Of a stretch of 64,000 bases of DNA, positions 46,301 through 59,600 are shown one piece after another. Under the pieces are notes generated by a model, which was given only the letters and a program-made list of their open reading frames with translations, ran no database searches and was not told where the DNA came from. Position numbers and translations under genes: made by a program. Source of the stretch: Chlamydomonas reinhardtii (lineage: Eukaryota > Chlorophyta > Chlorophyceae > Chlamydomonadales > Chlamydomonadaceae); assembly GCF_000002595.2 (NCBI RefSeq), contig NC_057009.1:2257346-2321345 (forward strand). The letters are read 5' to 3'. The stretch's first letter is position 1. The number at the start of each line of letters is the position of its first letter.

Positions 46301-49300
46301 GTGGGGGTTGGGGCATAGGCTTGGTGCGTGGGGCGGTGACGTGGCGGCGCAGAGGAGCGCGAAGGCGTCACATGGCACGTTTAGGCACGCGCACGAAGAA
46401 GCCTACACAGCCGCCCCCTGCTGCACGAACGGGCTCCCGTGTCCGCGGTTCCCTCCCCCTCTGCGCATTGCCTAGTACCAGTATGCTCCTCCGCAAAGCT
46501 GCCCTTCCCTTCCCTGCCCTTTGCCTTACCCGCGCTCACCCAACACTAGGGCTTGTCAGCCCTAGTCATCAGTGGCTTCGCCACTACCAAGTGTAATTAT
46601 TCTCTCCCTTTGCCTGCCCTTGCCCTGCCCTTGCCCTTCCCTGCCGTTGCCCTTGCCGTTGCCCTTGCCCTTCCCTTGTTCTGCCCTTGCCCTTGCCCCT
46701 CCACAGCCCCGCGCCCCTCCTCGCTCACCGGGTGGCGTGCGCCCATCCACTCGAAGTAGGAGGTGGCGGCGGCCTGCGCCACCTGCGCCTCCTGAGCCAG
46801 AGCCGCCAGCTTGGACTGAGGCGGAAGAGAGCGGCGCGGGCGGGGGCCGAGGGGGCGAGGGGAGAGAGGGAGAGGTAAGTGCATGGACACGCACACCGCA
46901 GCTGATACACAGCCTCCGGCCCCGACGTTGGCACTTGACATGTGTGACTTGTTCACCCTGTCTTGCATGGGCCGCTGCCCCCTCCTGCCCCCCATAGCCT
47001 CCTCGGATGCAGCCAGCCTCCTATGGGCTGGTTCTGGGTCTTGGTTGATTCGAGCTTGGAACAAACTACCCGTCCCCCCAAACAGCAGCGGCGGCAGTCC
47101 TACGTGCTGGCGCCAACGGTATGCTCCTGCTGTTCCTGCCGGACGTCGGCACTTCATACTTGTGACTGAATCACTCCGGTCTCCACATGAACCGCTATCC
47201 CCGCGCCCCCCTCCTCCCCACCTGAAGCAGGTCTAGCCCCGGCAGTGCGCCCGTGTCGCCGCCGCCGCCCAGCGCCATCAGCTCGGCGGGGTCGGCGGGC
47301 ACGGCGCCGCCGGCCCGGCTGATGCGATAGTTGCAGTAGCGGATGTTGGGCTCCATCTCCTCAACCTGGCAGTCGAGCAAACACACACAGCGACAGTGCG
47401 ACGATGCCGCTGACGTGCCGTGTGGTCGACGTCGCAACTGACCCGAGACCCGGGAGCTAGGTGTCACGGCGCCACGCCACATCCACAGCATCCTCGGTCA
47501 CGTGGTGGCGCCCCCGCCCCCACCTGCCCACCGTGCAGGCCCCCTGCCCCCGCCCCCTGCTGCTTCAGCCCTATCCCACCGCCATCCCCCTGGCCCCATC
47601 CCGCCGTCCCCGGCCCCCTCCCCCGCCGCACCTGCGCCAGGCACAGGCTCTGTCCCTCCAGGTCCGGGCAGGCCTTGGCCAGCTCCTGCCACAGCTTCCT
47701 ATTGATGGCGGCAGCGGCGGCGGCAGCAGCGACAGCTTAAGCGGTGGACACGGCGGTCAGCGCACATTGCGGGGGCCGTGACAGGCATGTCGGTGTTGCT
47801 GCTGACCTTCGAGGTCATCGAGGGTCCAGGCAGACACCACCCGCCCCTCCGCAACCCTGCGCTGCAATTCCCGCCACCCCAACTCGTTGCTCATCTGGGC
47901 AACACCAGCAGCCCCCTTCACCAGCTGCCGCCTCATGCTGGCATGCCCCCGGGGGGTAGTGAGCCCTCACACCCAAGAGCCACGGTGTGCTCCCCACCCA
48001 CGGCACCCCATCCTTTCGCACCCGCCACCTGCCACCCGCCACAACTGCACCCCGTACCCCCTAGCAGCCCCCCAGACAGCCCGCAGCCGGTTGAACCCCC
48101 CAGCACCCCCCCCCACTCATAAGGCTCGACTGTTTCCTTACGGGATTGGTTCGAAGTTAACCCCCAGCACCCCCCACTCACTTGGCCCTGCACCCCACAC
48201 CCCACAGCCCGCAGTCAGCTGCACCCCGCAAACCCCCTAGCACCCCTCGCCACTTCATACTGATACTTCAACGCTTCCCACATGAACGGCTGCCTCTCAC
48301 ACTCACTTGGCCCTGCTGAACTTTGCGAGCGCCGCCTCCCAGTCGCTCTCGCGCTCCAGCATCAGCTGCCCCGCCATCCAGCTGCAGTAGGCCTCCGCCT
48401 CCAGGGCGCCGCGCGTGTCGGCGCGCTCGGCGGCGAAGCGAGCCAGCTCCGTTGCCCACAGCACCGCCTGCAGAGCGGAGAAGGGGGGGCAGAGGCGCGT
48501 TCAGGAATGAATGCGGTGAGGTGGGTGGGGCATTGGGGTGGCGTTGCCGGGTGCTGATAGGGGCCTTTGGTGCGCGGGGAGGGTCACCAACATGCAAGGT
48601 GACAGCACCCCAACGGCGCAACGGCACCGCCACCGGCATGGGAGTCAGCGCGCCTACCCCCGCACTAAGCCGGGCGCAGTCACCAGCCTCCTTGCGTCCT
48701 TGCCCTGTGCCCCTTGCCACCCCACAACAATCACACACCCCACTCCTTCACCCCTATCTGTCCCGCCACCCCGTCCCACCACTCCACCCCGCCTCCCACC
48801 CCGCCCCAGCGCCCCACCTTGGACAAGCGGCGGATGAGGTGCTGGCGCTTGCGCGGGTCGGCGGCGCCGGCGCTGCCGCGCACCTCCGCCTCCTTCTTCA
48901 GCTCCATTGCCTGCGACCAGGCGCGCTCGGCGCTAAACAGCGGCACCTGAAGGTGCCTGTGTGTGTGTTTTGTGTGTGGGGGGGAGGTACGGGCGGAAAG
49001 GAGGAGGGATGGTTGGTGGCGGGGGTGGGAGGGGATGGGAGCGGAGGGAGGGATGGGCAGGGCCGGAGGTGGCGCATGTAGGTGCGGGGCACGGCTGGGT
49101 TTGAGGAGCTGGGCTGCCCCCCGAGTCCGCAAGGCTACACTGAGCACCCCGTGCTTCTGTACTTCCCCCCCACCCCGCAGGCGCGCCGCTGCCACCGCGT
49201 GCACCCAGCGGTGCCGGGGACGGCGGGCTGCCCAACCGGCAGGAACCCCACCAGCGAGACGCCGCACCTGACGTCCGTGACGTTCGGAACGTCCAGCTTG

Positions 49301-49602
49301 CGCTTCACATACTTGGTGCGACCGTGCTGCATTTTGAGCACCTTATAGAGCGACTGCAGCTTGGACGCGCAGTGTTTCCTGCGCAGAAATAGGTCCCCTT
49401 CAGCTGCTCTGCCAAGCGAGGAACGCCGGCCAATGGCATACCTGTAGCGCATGTAATCTCCGTGCCTCAAACCGTTTTGCGCTTGCGCTGTCTTGATGGT
49501 GCTCAGCAGGTTCAGGCTGAGAGGCACAGCCGGCTGCTGCTCCTCCGTCTCGCCGCCCTCCTTAGTTAGATCAACCTCCATCGCTTCCTGCTCTGCTGCC
49601 AT
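43389..49602 (-). CDS. SRP68: Signal recognition particle subunit SRP68, 710 aa
   Basis: Exons in transcript order: 49602-49268, 48956-48818, 48467-48307, 47698-47632, 47365-47222, 46815-46729, 46171-45934, 45516-45353, 44850-44710, 44326-44040, 43758-43389; phases close. Family hallmarks: QNGLRHGDYMRYRYAIGRR at residues 40-60, where SRP68 binds 7S RNA; SAERAWSQAMELKKEAE with the basic RKRQHLIRRL; MEPNIRYCNYRI; SYFEWMGARHP; and a C-terminal part ending in a Ser/Arg tail (LFSWRR). SRP68 forms a heterodimer with SRP72 on the S domain of cytosolic SRP, which targets ribosomes to the ER. It is longer than the human protein (627) through Ala-, Gly- and Gln-rich linkers, including a run of 11 Gln encoded near 43640-43670. 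It lies head-to-tail with GPN1. Confidence 0.95.
45793..45945. repeat. Minisatellite CACCCGCTCACCCTTAACCC
   Basis: Tandem, imperfect units of 10 and 24 bp mixing CACCCGCGCT, CACCCGCCACCCCTC and CCTTAACCCCGCT in an SRP68 intron, running right up to the splice donor at 45933. Confidence 0.8.
46610..46705. repeat. CCCTTGC simple repeat
   Basis: Polypyrimidine-rich run of CCCTTG(C/CC) units in an SRP68 intron. Confidence 0.8.
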
Positions 49603-50069
49603 GGCTTATAAGCGCTCCGATCAATCAAAGTCTGCCGACCACGGGCGATCGGACCCTTTCAGCTTCGTGCGCTGACCTAAATGTTAACTAGCAATCGGTC
49701 GCGTACCAATAGCAGAACACGGAGTTGTAAGTGTTTGGGTTAACTTGGCTAGCAGCAGCAGCGCTGCAACCGACGGTAAACAGTGCAGTGTCTGAAAGCA
49801 GTTGTTCTTAACGAGTTGCACAAAAATAGACGCGATGCTTTACCCAGACCGGCGTGGAACTCGTTCAGCGTCGACCGGGATCGGGTTTCACACGCCGCGG
49901 CTGCCCTGGCCTCAGTGGACTTTCCTCACATACAAGGCCGCAGTCTGCGCTCAAATGACGCGGTAACCCCATGCTACGTCTCGCGTTCACCTCACCTCAA
50001 CACCACGTCCCTGCTCCTGCGCCACAGCTGACACATCCGCCCCACGCATCCGTCCCTACCCGCCAGTCT
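49603..50069. other. SRP68 promoter and GPN1 3' region
   Basis: Between the SRP68 start and the GPN1 stop, both on the minus strand. About 470 bp, fairly AT-balanced. No minus-strand TGTAA is seen, so the GPN1 poly(A) signal is either a variant or further left inside SRP68. Confidence 0.4.
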
Positions 50070-53000
50070 TCACTCGTCGTCCTCGTCCTCCGCCTCGTCC
50101 TCGTCCTCGTCCTCGTCCACCTCCATCTTCCTCGCCCCCGCTGCCCCCACCCCCGCCGGCCCGGCCTCCCGCACCTTCCCCTGCCCCTCCGCTTCCCCGC
50201 CGCCGATCTGGGACTTGGCCATGTCTGCCTGCAGCTTCGCCATCTCGGTCGTCTGCCGCGCCTGCGTCACGACAGTGACACACGCCATACCGCCAGGACG
50301 TGCCAGCGCGTGAGAGCGCGCTGCGTTGCGCTGGCGGAGGAAGGGCTCCAGAAAGCAAACAAGACACCCTACTCTCTGGCATGATAGGAGCAAACCAGCC
50401 ATGCCTTCGTACGCCCTTCCCGCCTGCCCGCCAACTCCGCCACCCCCTCTGGCGCCCCCACGTTTGCCTCACCTGCTCCTTAGCTGCCTTGTCGGCCTTG
50501 GCCTTCTCCAGCTCGGGCACGTAGAACTCCTTGTACTCCTTGGCGCACTCGCCCACTTGCTGCGGGGTGGGGGCGCAGTGGGATTTTGAGATGAGCGACG
50601 GGACAAGGGGAAGGAGTGAGACAGGCGGGTGGCCAGCAACGAGCCAGCGAGCCTGCGTCAAGGGCTCAAGGACTGGTGAAGGATGCTTGGCAGGGGCTGT
50701 GCAGCCTGGCTTGAGGCATCCTGTTCACCCCACACCGCGCCCCCTTTTCCTTATGCCGTCACCTTTCCGCCCCCCTTTCCTTATGACCGTCTCACCCGGG
50801 CAGCGACCTGCACCGCCACCTGCAACGCCACCCGCCCCACGCCCGCTTCCCCACGCCCGCCTCTCTCCACCCTGCTCCGCCCCACCCCGCCTGTCCGCGC
50901 CACTCTCACCGCCAGCATCTCCTCCATGCCCTCGCCCGTCAGCGCCGACACGCCCACCGCGCGCATGTTGGCGTAGAACGAGTCCAGCACCAGCGCCAGC
51001 GAGCGCGACAGCGTGGCCGCATAGGAGGAGTCAGCCTGCGGGGCGCGAGGGTGGGAGGTCGGGAGCGGGAGGTCGGGTCAGGCGGGCGGGCGGCGGCGGC
51101 GAAGTGGCGGCTGAGCTGCCGGCTGCGTCCAGGGCATCTTTGCAAGTTTGGATGCCGCCCGAACGGGCTAAGCAGGGCGGGGCCAAGACGTTTTGCGGGC
51201 TTGGCAAGGCAAAGCGGGACGTGGTTCAGCTGTATACGGGCGTACGAAGCGTAAAAGCATGTGGGCACGCGGTGCGGTGTAGCCCGCCCGGTTTAGAGTT
51301 GCGTGCGCGGCCCCACCTCCAGCGCCGCTGTGTAGGCGTCGAAGTCCTTCATCCAGTCCAGTGCAAACTCGTGGCGCGCCACGTCCACCTTGTTGAAAAG
51401 CTGTGTTGGGGGGAAAGAGGGCGGGGAGAGCGCGGGCAGGCATACACACGCGTGACGCACGTGCACGGAAGGAGGATTTATACACGGCATGCATATACTG
51501 GTGATGTTGATGCCGTACGGAGCCAAGGTGCAGAGGTCAGGAGGACGGAAGGAGGACGCCACCTGTGCAATGTGCCACTATACGACAGAGCGAGAGGCCA
51601 ACGGCGTGCATTCTACCCGCACAAATCATGTGTGTATGTGTGTGGGCGCAAGTAAGCGTGTCTGTGTATGTCTGCACGCACCAGCAGCATGGGCAGCTTG
51701 GTCTTGTACAGGATGGAGCAGGCCTGCAGGGGGCGGTGGGGATGGAGGTTAGGGACATGGTTGGTGGGTCTCAGTGCCCCATGACAGCACCTACACCTGT
51801 GACTTTCACCGCGCCGCAGCTCTGACCCTTTGGTGTGGTCACCAGTGAGCTCGATCCGCCGTTCCTCGTCTTGCCTCCTATCCATTCCCTAGCTCGCCAG
51901 CTCCAGCTCCGCAGCTCCCGCCCCCGCCACCCCCATTGTCAGGGGCCTCATGGCATGGTGAGAATCAAGTCCCCGCCGCGGCCCTGGTGTCAGCGGCGCC
52001 GCCCCTCCGCCACCACCAGCCATCCACCACCAATTCACCACCCCCACCTGCAGCATGTTGGACATGAATGTCTGGGGGTTGGTGACACGCGGCGTGTCCA
52101 CCACGTACGCCACCAGGGTGGGGAAGGAGCTGGCGAACAGCTCCGTCACGATGGCGCCGCTGGCGGACCAAGTGAAGATCTCGATCTGATGGGGGTGGTG
52201 TTGGTGGCCGTGATGATGGGGGTTGGTGATGTATTGTGGGGGCTGGTGGTGATGGATTGTGTTGAGTGGAGGTAAGTGGGCAGGTGCCAGCATGCGAGTG
52301 TGGACGCCACGTGGGTTTACGGGGCGACGCGCACGCTTTCTCTCCCCCAGCACGCTCGCCCCGCCCTCATCACCTGTCCAGGCGTGTCCACCACGATGTA
52401 TTCCAGGGGCGGGTCGCGCGGCTTCTCACACAACTGGATCACCTGAATGCACACAAGGCAAAAACACTCGCAGCAAAAAGGTGATGGCTGTCAAAACAGT
52501 GGCGATGACAGGTGCGAGCATGTCCACACTTGTACAGACCGCTTGTGCGCCCGACCCAGGCCATGGCTTTGACCCACCTGGTCGAAGCGCGTTGCGAAGA
52601 GGTTGCAGGAGGTGAGGATGCCGCCGTTTGGCCCGAGGTTGTATTGCTTCATCACGTTCTTGTACTTGACCTGCACAACCGCACACACCCGGTTCACAGT
52701 GCAATACTTGAGGCCGCAGGTCGCGGCCACGTCACGTACCGGCGCACCGCGTCAGCCAGCGGGTAACATACCCCCAAAAGTTCCAGTCTGCTCTCCCATC
52801 AATGGCGCCCTAGCACCAACCCCACAACAGGGGTGCGGACTTGCCGGCACGCCCTGTATCCTGTCCAGCAGTTTCCCCGCCTCCACAGGATACGCGGCCG
52901 CAGCGCTGCAGCCTGACATAAGTCCGGGCTGCGCCATGCCCACCTCAGCCTGAGCTCACGCGCGCGCCACCCCACCCTACCCCACCCCACCTCCCCCGGC

Positions 53001-53507
53001 CCAAGGTCGCTTCACGACCCCGCGCACGTGCAGAGCGCTCAGCAATGCGCTCATGCGCCCGCACACGCACCGTGTCGCGGATGTCGATGTTGGCACCGTA
53101 GGGCAGGCTGGCGACGGCCGGGTCCATGTTGATGATGTAGCCGTGTCGTTTGGTGGCGTGCAGGTGCGCGTTGATGCGCTGGATGAGCGTCGTCTTGCCC
53201 GAGCCCGCCATACCTGCAGGTCGGCAGTGCGTGCAGCATTAAATTTGGTGGCAAAGGAATACCGGGAAATGTGAGGGAGCATGTAAGCCAGTAGGTGCTA
53301 CCGCGGCAGAACGATGTGTGTGGCGGTGTGCTGGGTAGTGCACGCCGGCTCAGCTCCTGCTGAAGCTCCTGACACCCTTACATCCAACACATTGCCCCAA
53401 AGCTCACCAATCACGAGGATGACCGTCGGCTTGGGCGCGGCGGTCTGCCCGCTGGTGCTGGGCCCCGCGCCCGCATCCGCAGCCGGCGTGGAAGTGGAAG
53501 CCTCCAT
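50070..53507 (-). CDS. GPN1: GPN-loop GTPase 1 (GPN1/XAB1), 357 aa
   Basis: Exons in transcript order: 53507-53408, 53213-53071, 52670-52578, 52442-52374, 52185-52048, 51723-51682, 51400-51317, 51035-50910, 50559-50473, 50261-50070; all in phase. GTPase motifs: GMAGSGKT (34-41), the family-defining Gly-Pro-Asn loop within [15 protein letters not shown] (94-96), VVDTPGQIEIFTW (switch II), and FNKVD (197-201). A coiled segment ([20 protein letters not shown]) and an acidic Asp/Glu tail follow, as in animal and yeast GPN1. GPN1 with GPN3 helps assemble RNA polymerase II and bring it into the nucleus. The ATG at 53507 is the first in frame. Divergent from the complex I gene. Confidence 0.96.
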
Positions 53508-53941
53508 CGTGTCGGCTCCCGCCAACGCCGACTAACCGTGTGGGCGGCGGCCTGCCCGTGCGTCCCCCTTCCTAGATGTTGGCTAGTGATGCCCAAGCAA
53601 GTCAGGGCAGCGCCAATTGTGCGTGCGAGTGCAAATCCCAGCTGATGTCTAACAGATGCTGGTTCCGTGTAGTGTTCCTGGGAAGTGTAATCTATTTTAT
53701 GTTTTTCACTCTGCAACAAAGGTTGTAATAAGCAAGTAGGGGCTAGCTGGCGCCGAGAAAAATAAAACTGCATCGGGCTCGTTCCATTCCGGTCTCTCAG
53801 GCTCAGTCATCCCCGGCCCGCGAGCGGTACACCAGTGTGGCTGGGCATAGCGCATACCGTAGACTAGCGTTCGGCATTAGAGCCGAGCCCAGCACCCACT
53901 GTCGTTGCTCGTGAGCGCGTGTTTTCCTCAGCCTAGGCGCC
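53508..53941. promoter_or_regulatory. Bidirectional promoter, GPN1 / complex I subunit
   Basis: 434 bp between two start codons that point apart. Its central part (about 53640-53770) is AT-richer than the surroundings. No clear TATA box in a defined position. Confidence 0.5.
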
Positions 53942-54888
53942 ATGACGTGGCCGGAGCCCCCGAACTACTATGAGGCTCCCAAGCATGGCTTCAAGGTCAC
54001 GCTGGAGAACCCGACCTTTCCGATTATCAACCCGGACCCCAACATCACGGACGCAGGTGCCATACGGGCGCCCCGGGGCCTGTTCTTTAGCGCAATGGAG
54101 TAATGCACATAGCCCGGACACGCTTGTGGCTGCTTGGACTAAATGCGCGCTCCTCGTGTTTGCAGTCACCAACATGCGCTCGGAGAACTGGGGCGTGGTC
54201 GCTGGCCTGGCTGGTCTGGGCTACGTAGCAGGATACTACTTCGGTGAGGGTCCGGGCTCATGCTATGGCATAGTCTTTGGTCGTTCGGTCGGTGTGCATC
54301 GCTGAACACGAGCTTGTCGCGCTGTTGTCGCAGGTGCCAAGGTGCACTGGGCCAAGCCCACCGCTCTGTTCACCTCCATTTTCCTGGGGAAGAGCGGCCT
54401 GCTGTGGGGCATGTCGGACAGCGCTCGTGAGTGGCGCGCGGGGCAGGGGGGTGGAGGCGACGGAGCACGGCCGCGGAAACGGCGGCCGTGTTCCGGGGAT
54501 GAGGGCTGCACGCGGCTGAGGGAAAGCCGTGAGAGGAGGATGGCAACGGTTACGGGGATTGAGTGGCTGCAAGGGTCGGGAAGGGCGACGGGCGCGGAAT
54601 GTCCAGTGGAGGGGTGGGCAAGACCCCCATTACGGTAGTCGCGGGGGCAAGGCGCGGTGGAGGGCAGCGGCACGGCTGCGCCGCGCACAGGTGCACGTAC
54701 AGGCACATAGCCCTACTGTGCTAGCATTTGCAGCCGGTGGCCCGGTACACCAGTCATGCAAGCCCTTGACCGTGCCTTCCCCTCCACACTCCACCCACGC
54801 CACCCCAGACCGGCTGATGGGCTTCAAGGAGAACAGCAAGGAGGTGGCCGCCAACCTGCCGCACGTGATGCAGCGCGAGTCCTACTAA
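53942..54888 (+). CDS. Mitochondrial complex I small subunit, 21 kDa (20.9 kDa) type, 121 aa
   Basis: Exons: 53942-54056, 54166-54243, 54334-54426, 54809-54888; in phase. The protein has the layout of the plant 20.9 kDa (At4g16450) and fungal 21 kDa accessory subunits of NADH:ubiquinone oxidoreductase: FPIINPDPNITDAV near the start (compare YPVVDRNP in plants), a hydrophobic segment (NWGVVAGLAGLGYVAGYYFG, about 45-64), a second weaker one (TALFTSIFLGKSGLLWGM), and the signature RLMGFKENSKEVA near the end. There is no cleavable presequence, which is usual for this subunit. It should sit in the membrane arm of complex I in mitochondria. No TGTAA follows closely; the first is at 56457. Confidence 0.85.
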
Positions 54889-56638
54889 ACAGATTGGACA
54901 CAGCCGCTGCAAGCAGCAGCACCGCCGATGGCGCGGGACTCGCGGCTGCGGCTGCAGCTGCCGTAGCAGCAGTGGTAGGCGCTGAGGACTGGTGGATGTA
55001 GCATGGGGGCGGAGAACGAGGAGGAGCAGCAGCAGCAGCCGCTGGAGCAAGAATGCATGGACTGTATATGCGTCCAAGGCACTGGAAACGGTGCTGCTGG
55101 CACGCGAGGAGCTGGCGTGTAGCAGCAGCTGCGGAGCTCGATGCTGCTCCGGGATGCGTGTTACCGCTGACAGGCACCAACAGTGGGCTGAAGGTGTGGG
55201 TAAGCGCACGTAAGCGCACCTTGACGCAAGAGGCCGCGAGGACAAGGGAGGAGCGGCGGTTTGGCCTCGGCAGCCCGAACATCTTGACCATTATGGTCTA
55301 AGGAGCTTATGAATAGAGTAGGAGGGCATGCGGTAAAAGGAGGGTGCAATGCTGACTGAGGAAGGCCTGGATAGTGAGTATCAGGTTGAGGTGCGTGGAG
55401 CCGGGAAACACGCAACGCACCAGTTAGGGACCGAGGTGTTTATGTGCTGTGTGATGCGCTGTGTATGTCGGCTGTCGAGTTAGGCACGGGTGGTTACCCT
55501 GCTTGAGTCCGAAGTGTGACCGACACCGTAATCAATATTACTTCGCCGGGTCCGGAACTCCGGGTCCGGGGCTGTACGGTATGGTAGCAGGCGCAGTGCA
55601 GGTTATCAAGGTGAGCGCAGCCCACACAGGCTCCGGCGCTCAGCGTCCGTGTCCAGGGGCGGGGGGTAACTGTATTGGGTGCAGGTTCTTCAGTTGTGAG
55701 CTGCTCAAACCGCCTCAACAGCAGCGTCTAAGTTCGCCGCCGTGCACAGCTTGCATGCTGCACCTCTTGTGGTCGCAGGCACGGCTGCAGGGATGTCCAC
55801 CCCCAGCTAGGCAGCGGGCTATAGTAGAGAACTTCGTCGCTGCCCTCCAGGCAGTGCTGTGTCAGCCCCCGGTGACCGGAAGAAGGGAGCCCGGCAGTGA
55901 CGTGCGAGACTTGACTTGGGTGCCAACCGGAGTGCAGGATTGGGCTTGGGGCAGAGGGCTAACAGTGGTCAAAGCTGTCAGGGGGGCCTCATGCACGCTG
56001 AGTGAACCGTTGGCAGTCTTGGCACGCAGCCCGTTCAACCCCTACACCGTATTACGGTCAGCACAGCCGGGGTGGATGGGGACATGACTAGCGTCGTGCA
56101 CGCCCGCGCGAATGGCTATGCGGACCATGATGCACGAACACACCTGGAACCTCCTGCTGGTGGCCCCGCGGCTTCCCTCATGCCCCACTCCCCTGCGCAA
56201 CCCATCGTGCCAGCAGCCCTGCCGCCCACACAGCTGCCTGGACGTCGGCATTTAACACCGTGAGTGGTTTCTCAGGAGCACCGGACTCGGGCCGCTTGGC
56301 ATGAGCTGCCTCTCATATATGCACATGGCGGTAGCACAGGAGCCCCCACAGCTCGTGAGCCCGGGAGGTGCGCGCCCTGACCGTCGCGTGTCTCTTCTCT
56401 ACTCCATGTCCTTTATACATCACCTACCTAGCAATCGTGTCCTCGTGAAAACGTCCTGTAACCTCGCAGCATTGCTATGCACCTACCACCAAGAGCCATG
56501 AATGCACGGCTGCGAAGTTCCACCGCAGTTATCAGTTCTACATCCGCACTACAGCTTATTAAGCGCCGTGCGCACACTTTGCTAGGCGTACAAGTCAAAC
56601 TTACAACAGTAACGCAGCTACGGTATATATACATTACG
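54889..56638. other. 1.75-kb convergent intergenic region
   Basis: Between the complex I gene (+) and the giant ORF (-). TGTAA at 56457-56461 (+) and TTACA at 56601-56605 (a minus-strand TGTAA, about 35 nt after the giant ORF's stop) are the only poly(A) candidates. No coding region with family similarity was seen. Without a nearer plus-strand signal the complex I mRNA would have an unusually long 3' UTR. Confidence 0.45.
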
Positions 56639-59600
56639 TCACAACTGCTGCGGTGCACCATCTTCTGACCCCGAATGTGAGCCCGCCACTACGCACGGCG
56701 ACCGCACCGCCGACGGCGACCACACCGGCGACGACGCCGCCGGCTGCTCCAGCGATGCCGAGCGGCTCGGCAACAGCGCACTCCTCACCCCTCCCCCTCC
56801 ACCCAAGCCTCCACCGCCGTTGCTACCACCGCTTGCAACCGACGAGGCCACCACATCGCCGCGGCCCGCCGTGCCGCCTGCCGCCGCAGCAAGTGCTGCA
56901 GCTGCTGACGAAGCCGCAAGCGGCCCGCCGGCAGCCGCGCCGCCGTGCGACAGCTCCACCGGCAGCGCCACCCGCAAACTGCTCCGAGCCGAGCCGGCGC
57001 CGGAGCTGGAGCCGCCGGGGCTGGGTAGCACCGACGATGCGGAGCGGGCGACGGCCGTCTGCCGCGCCGTTCCTGCCGCCACAACGCCGCCCGACTCCGC
57101 GCCAAGAGTAGGAAATGCCGGCAAGCCGGCAGCGCCGCCAAAGGGCGATGCCACCGTCGACGCTGCCGCTGCTGCAGCTGCTGCAGCTGCTGAGGCCGCC
57201 CCCGGCGCATCAGGCGCGAGGGAGGTGTCATCTGCGACCCTGGGCGGCAGACCCAGCATGGCGACCAGCGACGCGGCGGCGGCAGCCGCCGCCGCCGCCG
57301 CCACCCTGGAAGACGAGTCCACACTGCCTCGACGTGGCGGGTGCGCCGCGGCGGCGGCCGCCGCGCCGTCGCCTGCGCCGGTGCCGTTACCGCCGCTTGA
57401 GGTGCCTGCGCCTGCGCTGCCGCTGCGGGCCGCGCGCGGCGTGCCGGTCGGCGTCGAGATGATGCAAGATGGCGACGGCATGGGCAGCAGCCGGCGGATG
57501 CCCAGTACCGGCTTTAGCAGCGACGGGTCCGCCCGGCCGCCGCCGCCAGGCCGCGGCGGCGCACGGTGCGTTAGGCCAGGGCTGCCATCCAGCACCGCCG
57601 GCGCGTGCATGTCGATGCCGCTGCCGCCGCCAACAACGCCGCCGCCGCTGACCCTAGCCTCGCCGCCGGCGCCGCTGCCGTCGAAGACGGACTCCCGCAT
57701 CATGGCCGGCGGCGCGCGGGGCGACACCACAGAGCTGCTGGTGGCGGAGCTAGCGGGGGACGCGCTGCCGCCGCGCCGCGCGCCGCCGCCGCCGCCGCCG
57801 CCGACACAGGCCGATGCGTCTCGAGACGTGCTGCTGCGGCCACTCGTCGCGGCGGCCGCGCCGGCGCCGCCACTGCTGCTGCCCAGGCTCGGAGGCATGT
57901 AGCTGCCGGTGCTGCCGCCGCCTGCGGCGGCGGCGGCGGTGACGTCACCGCCGGCGAAGGTGGGCGAGGAGGAGAGGGCCAGGGCCGCGGCAACGTCGCT
58001 GGAGGAGCTTAGCGCGTTGGGGGACGAGACTGAGAGCGGCACGGAGGTGTCACTGGCGCCTCCTTCACTTCGGAAGATGGGCGGCGGCACGGTTTCGGCC
58101 TGTGCGCCCGGCTCCGTGACCCCTGCCGCCACCGCTGATGCTTGCAGCTCCTGTTGTTGCTGCATCTCCTGCTGTTGCTGCTGTCGCACCGCCCGCAGGT
58201 GCTCCCAGATGCGGGTGATGTCGAACCCGTCGTCGCTGCGGCCCGCCTTGCCGCCGCCCGCCTGCTGCGCTGCAGCGGCCGCGGCAGCGGCGCCGCCTGC
58301 CGCTCCAGCTGCTACGGCGGCCCTTGCCCCGCCGGCACTGTTCAGCGGTGCGCTGCCGGATCCAGCGCTGGTGCTCCGCGGCGCGGCGGCGACACGCGGG
58401 GCGGCAGCAGCCGTCGATGCCCCAGCGGCCGGCGTCAGCGAACGCTGCTGTGCACCCGCAGCAGCGGCGGCGCGGCCGGAGGCTCCGCCGCTCGGGGTGC
58501 GCGGGGCCACGCTAGGAGCCGGCACGGGGCCGCCAGCACGGGGCTGCCGCGAATGGTCTCGCGGTGTCTCACGCAGCCGCGCGTAAGCGGCATTTGGTTG
58601 TTGCAGCTGCAGCAGCTGCTGCTGCGGCTGCGCCTGCCGGTCTGGCGGGGGTAGCTCTGACATCATTGAGCTGATGTCCGCAGTGGCCCGACTGCTGGCA
58701 CCCCACACCGCCCCACCGCCTTCCGCACGTGCGCTTGGTGCACCACCACCACCCGCCGCGGCCGCGGCCTCACCCACCATGCCGCCGCCAGACTGCAGCT
58801 GCGGTCGCTGCCGAGGCGACGGCGAGCCCATCTCACTGCTGTGACGCGGCAGCGGCGACGGCGCGGCAGAGTGTGTGGTAGACGGCGGGCCTGAGGTAAC
58901 ACCGGTGGGCCCCAGCCCCGTCCACGGCATCGCTGCCGCCGCGGAGGCGCCGCCGCCGGACGATGAGTTCAAAGGCCCCGGCGACGGTAGCGGCGAGGGC
59001 AGGAACATGCCGCCGGTCCGGCCGGCAGCGGCCAGCGACGCCGGCGGCTGCATGCTCAGTGAGCCGCTGTAGGAGGAGCGAGGCCGGCGGGCGGAGGAGC
59101 CGGAGACACTGGTGCCTGCACCAGATGCCGCGGCAGCTCCGCTGCTGGATGCTTGCGGCCCCGCCGCCGGCAGCGGTGGCGGCCGTACGACGGCCATGTC
59201 AAGTGGCGGCGGCCTGGCAAGGCCGCCGGCAGGCGAGGCCGCCGGCGGCGACAGCTGCCCGGAAGGCTCCAGGGTTGCTGGCCGCAGTGTGCTGATGCTG
59301 AAGCCGCCCGGCTCTGACGCCGCGACACCGGCGCCACCGCCGACTGCCGCGGCACCCGGCGTGGCGCCGGTGCTGGCCGCTCCACCCCCGCCGCTGTTGC
59401 CAGCTGCCGCCACCGCCGCTGTGGCTGCCGACATGAAGGCGCTGCTGGAGGCGGAGCGCTGCGACCTGGAACTGAAGCTGGCGGCAGCGTGAGCGGCGGG
59501 ACCGGCAGGCCGGGACCCGTCCTGATGGGGCACAGCGACCACCGCCACAGCCCGGGGCCGCGCCGCGGAACCGTCCATAGACATGTGCCTCGCCGGAAAC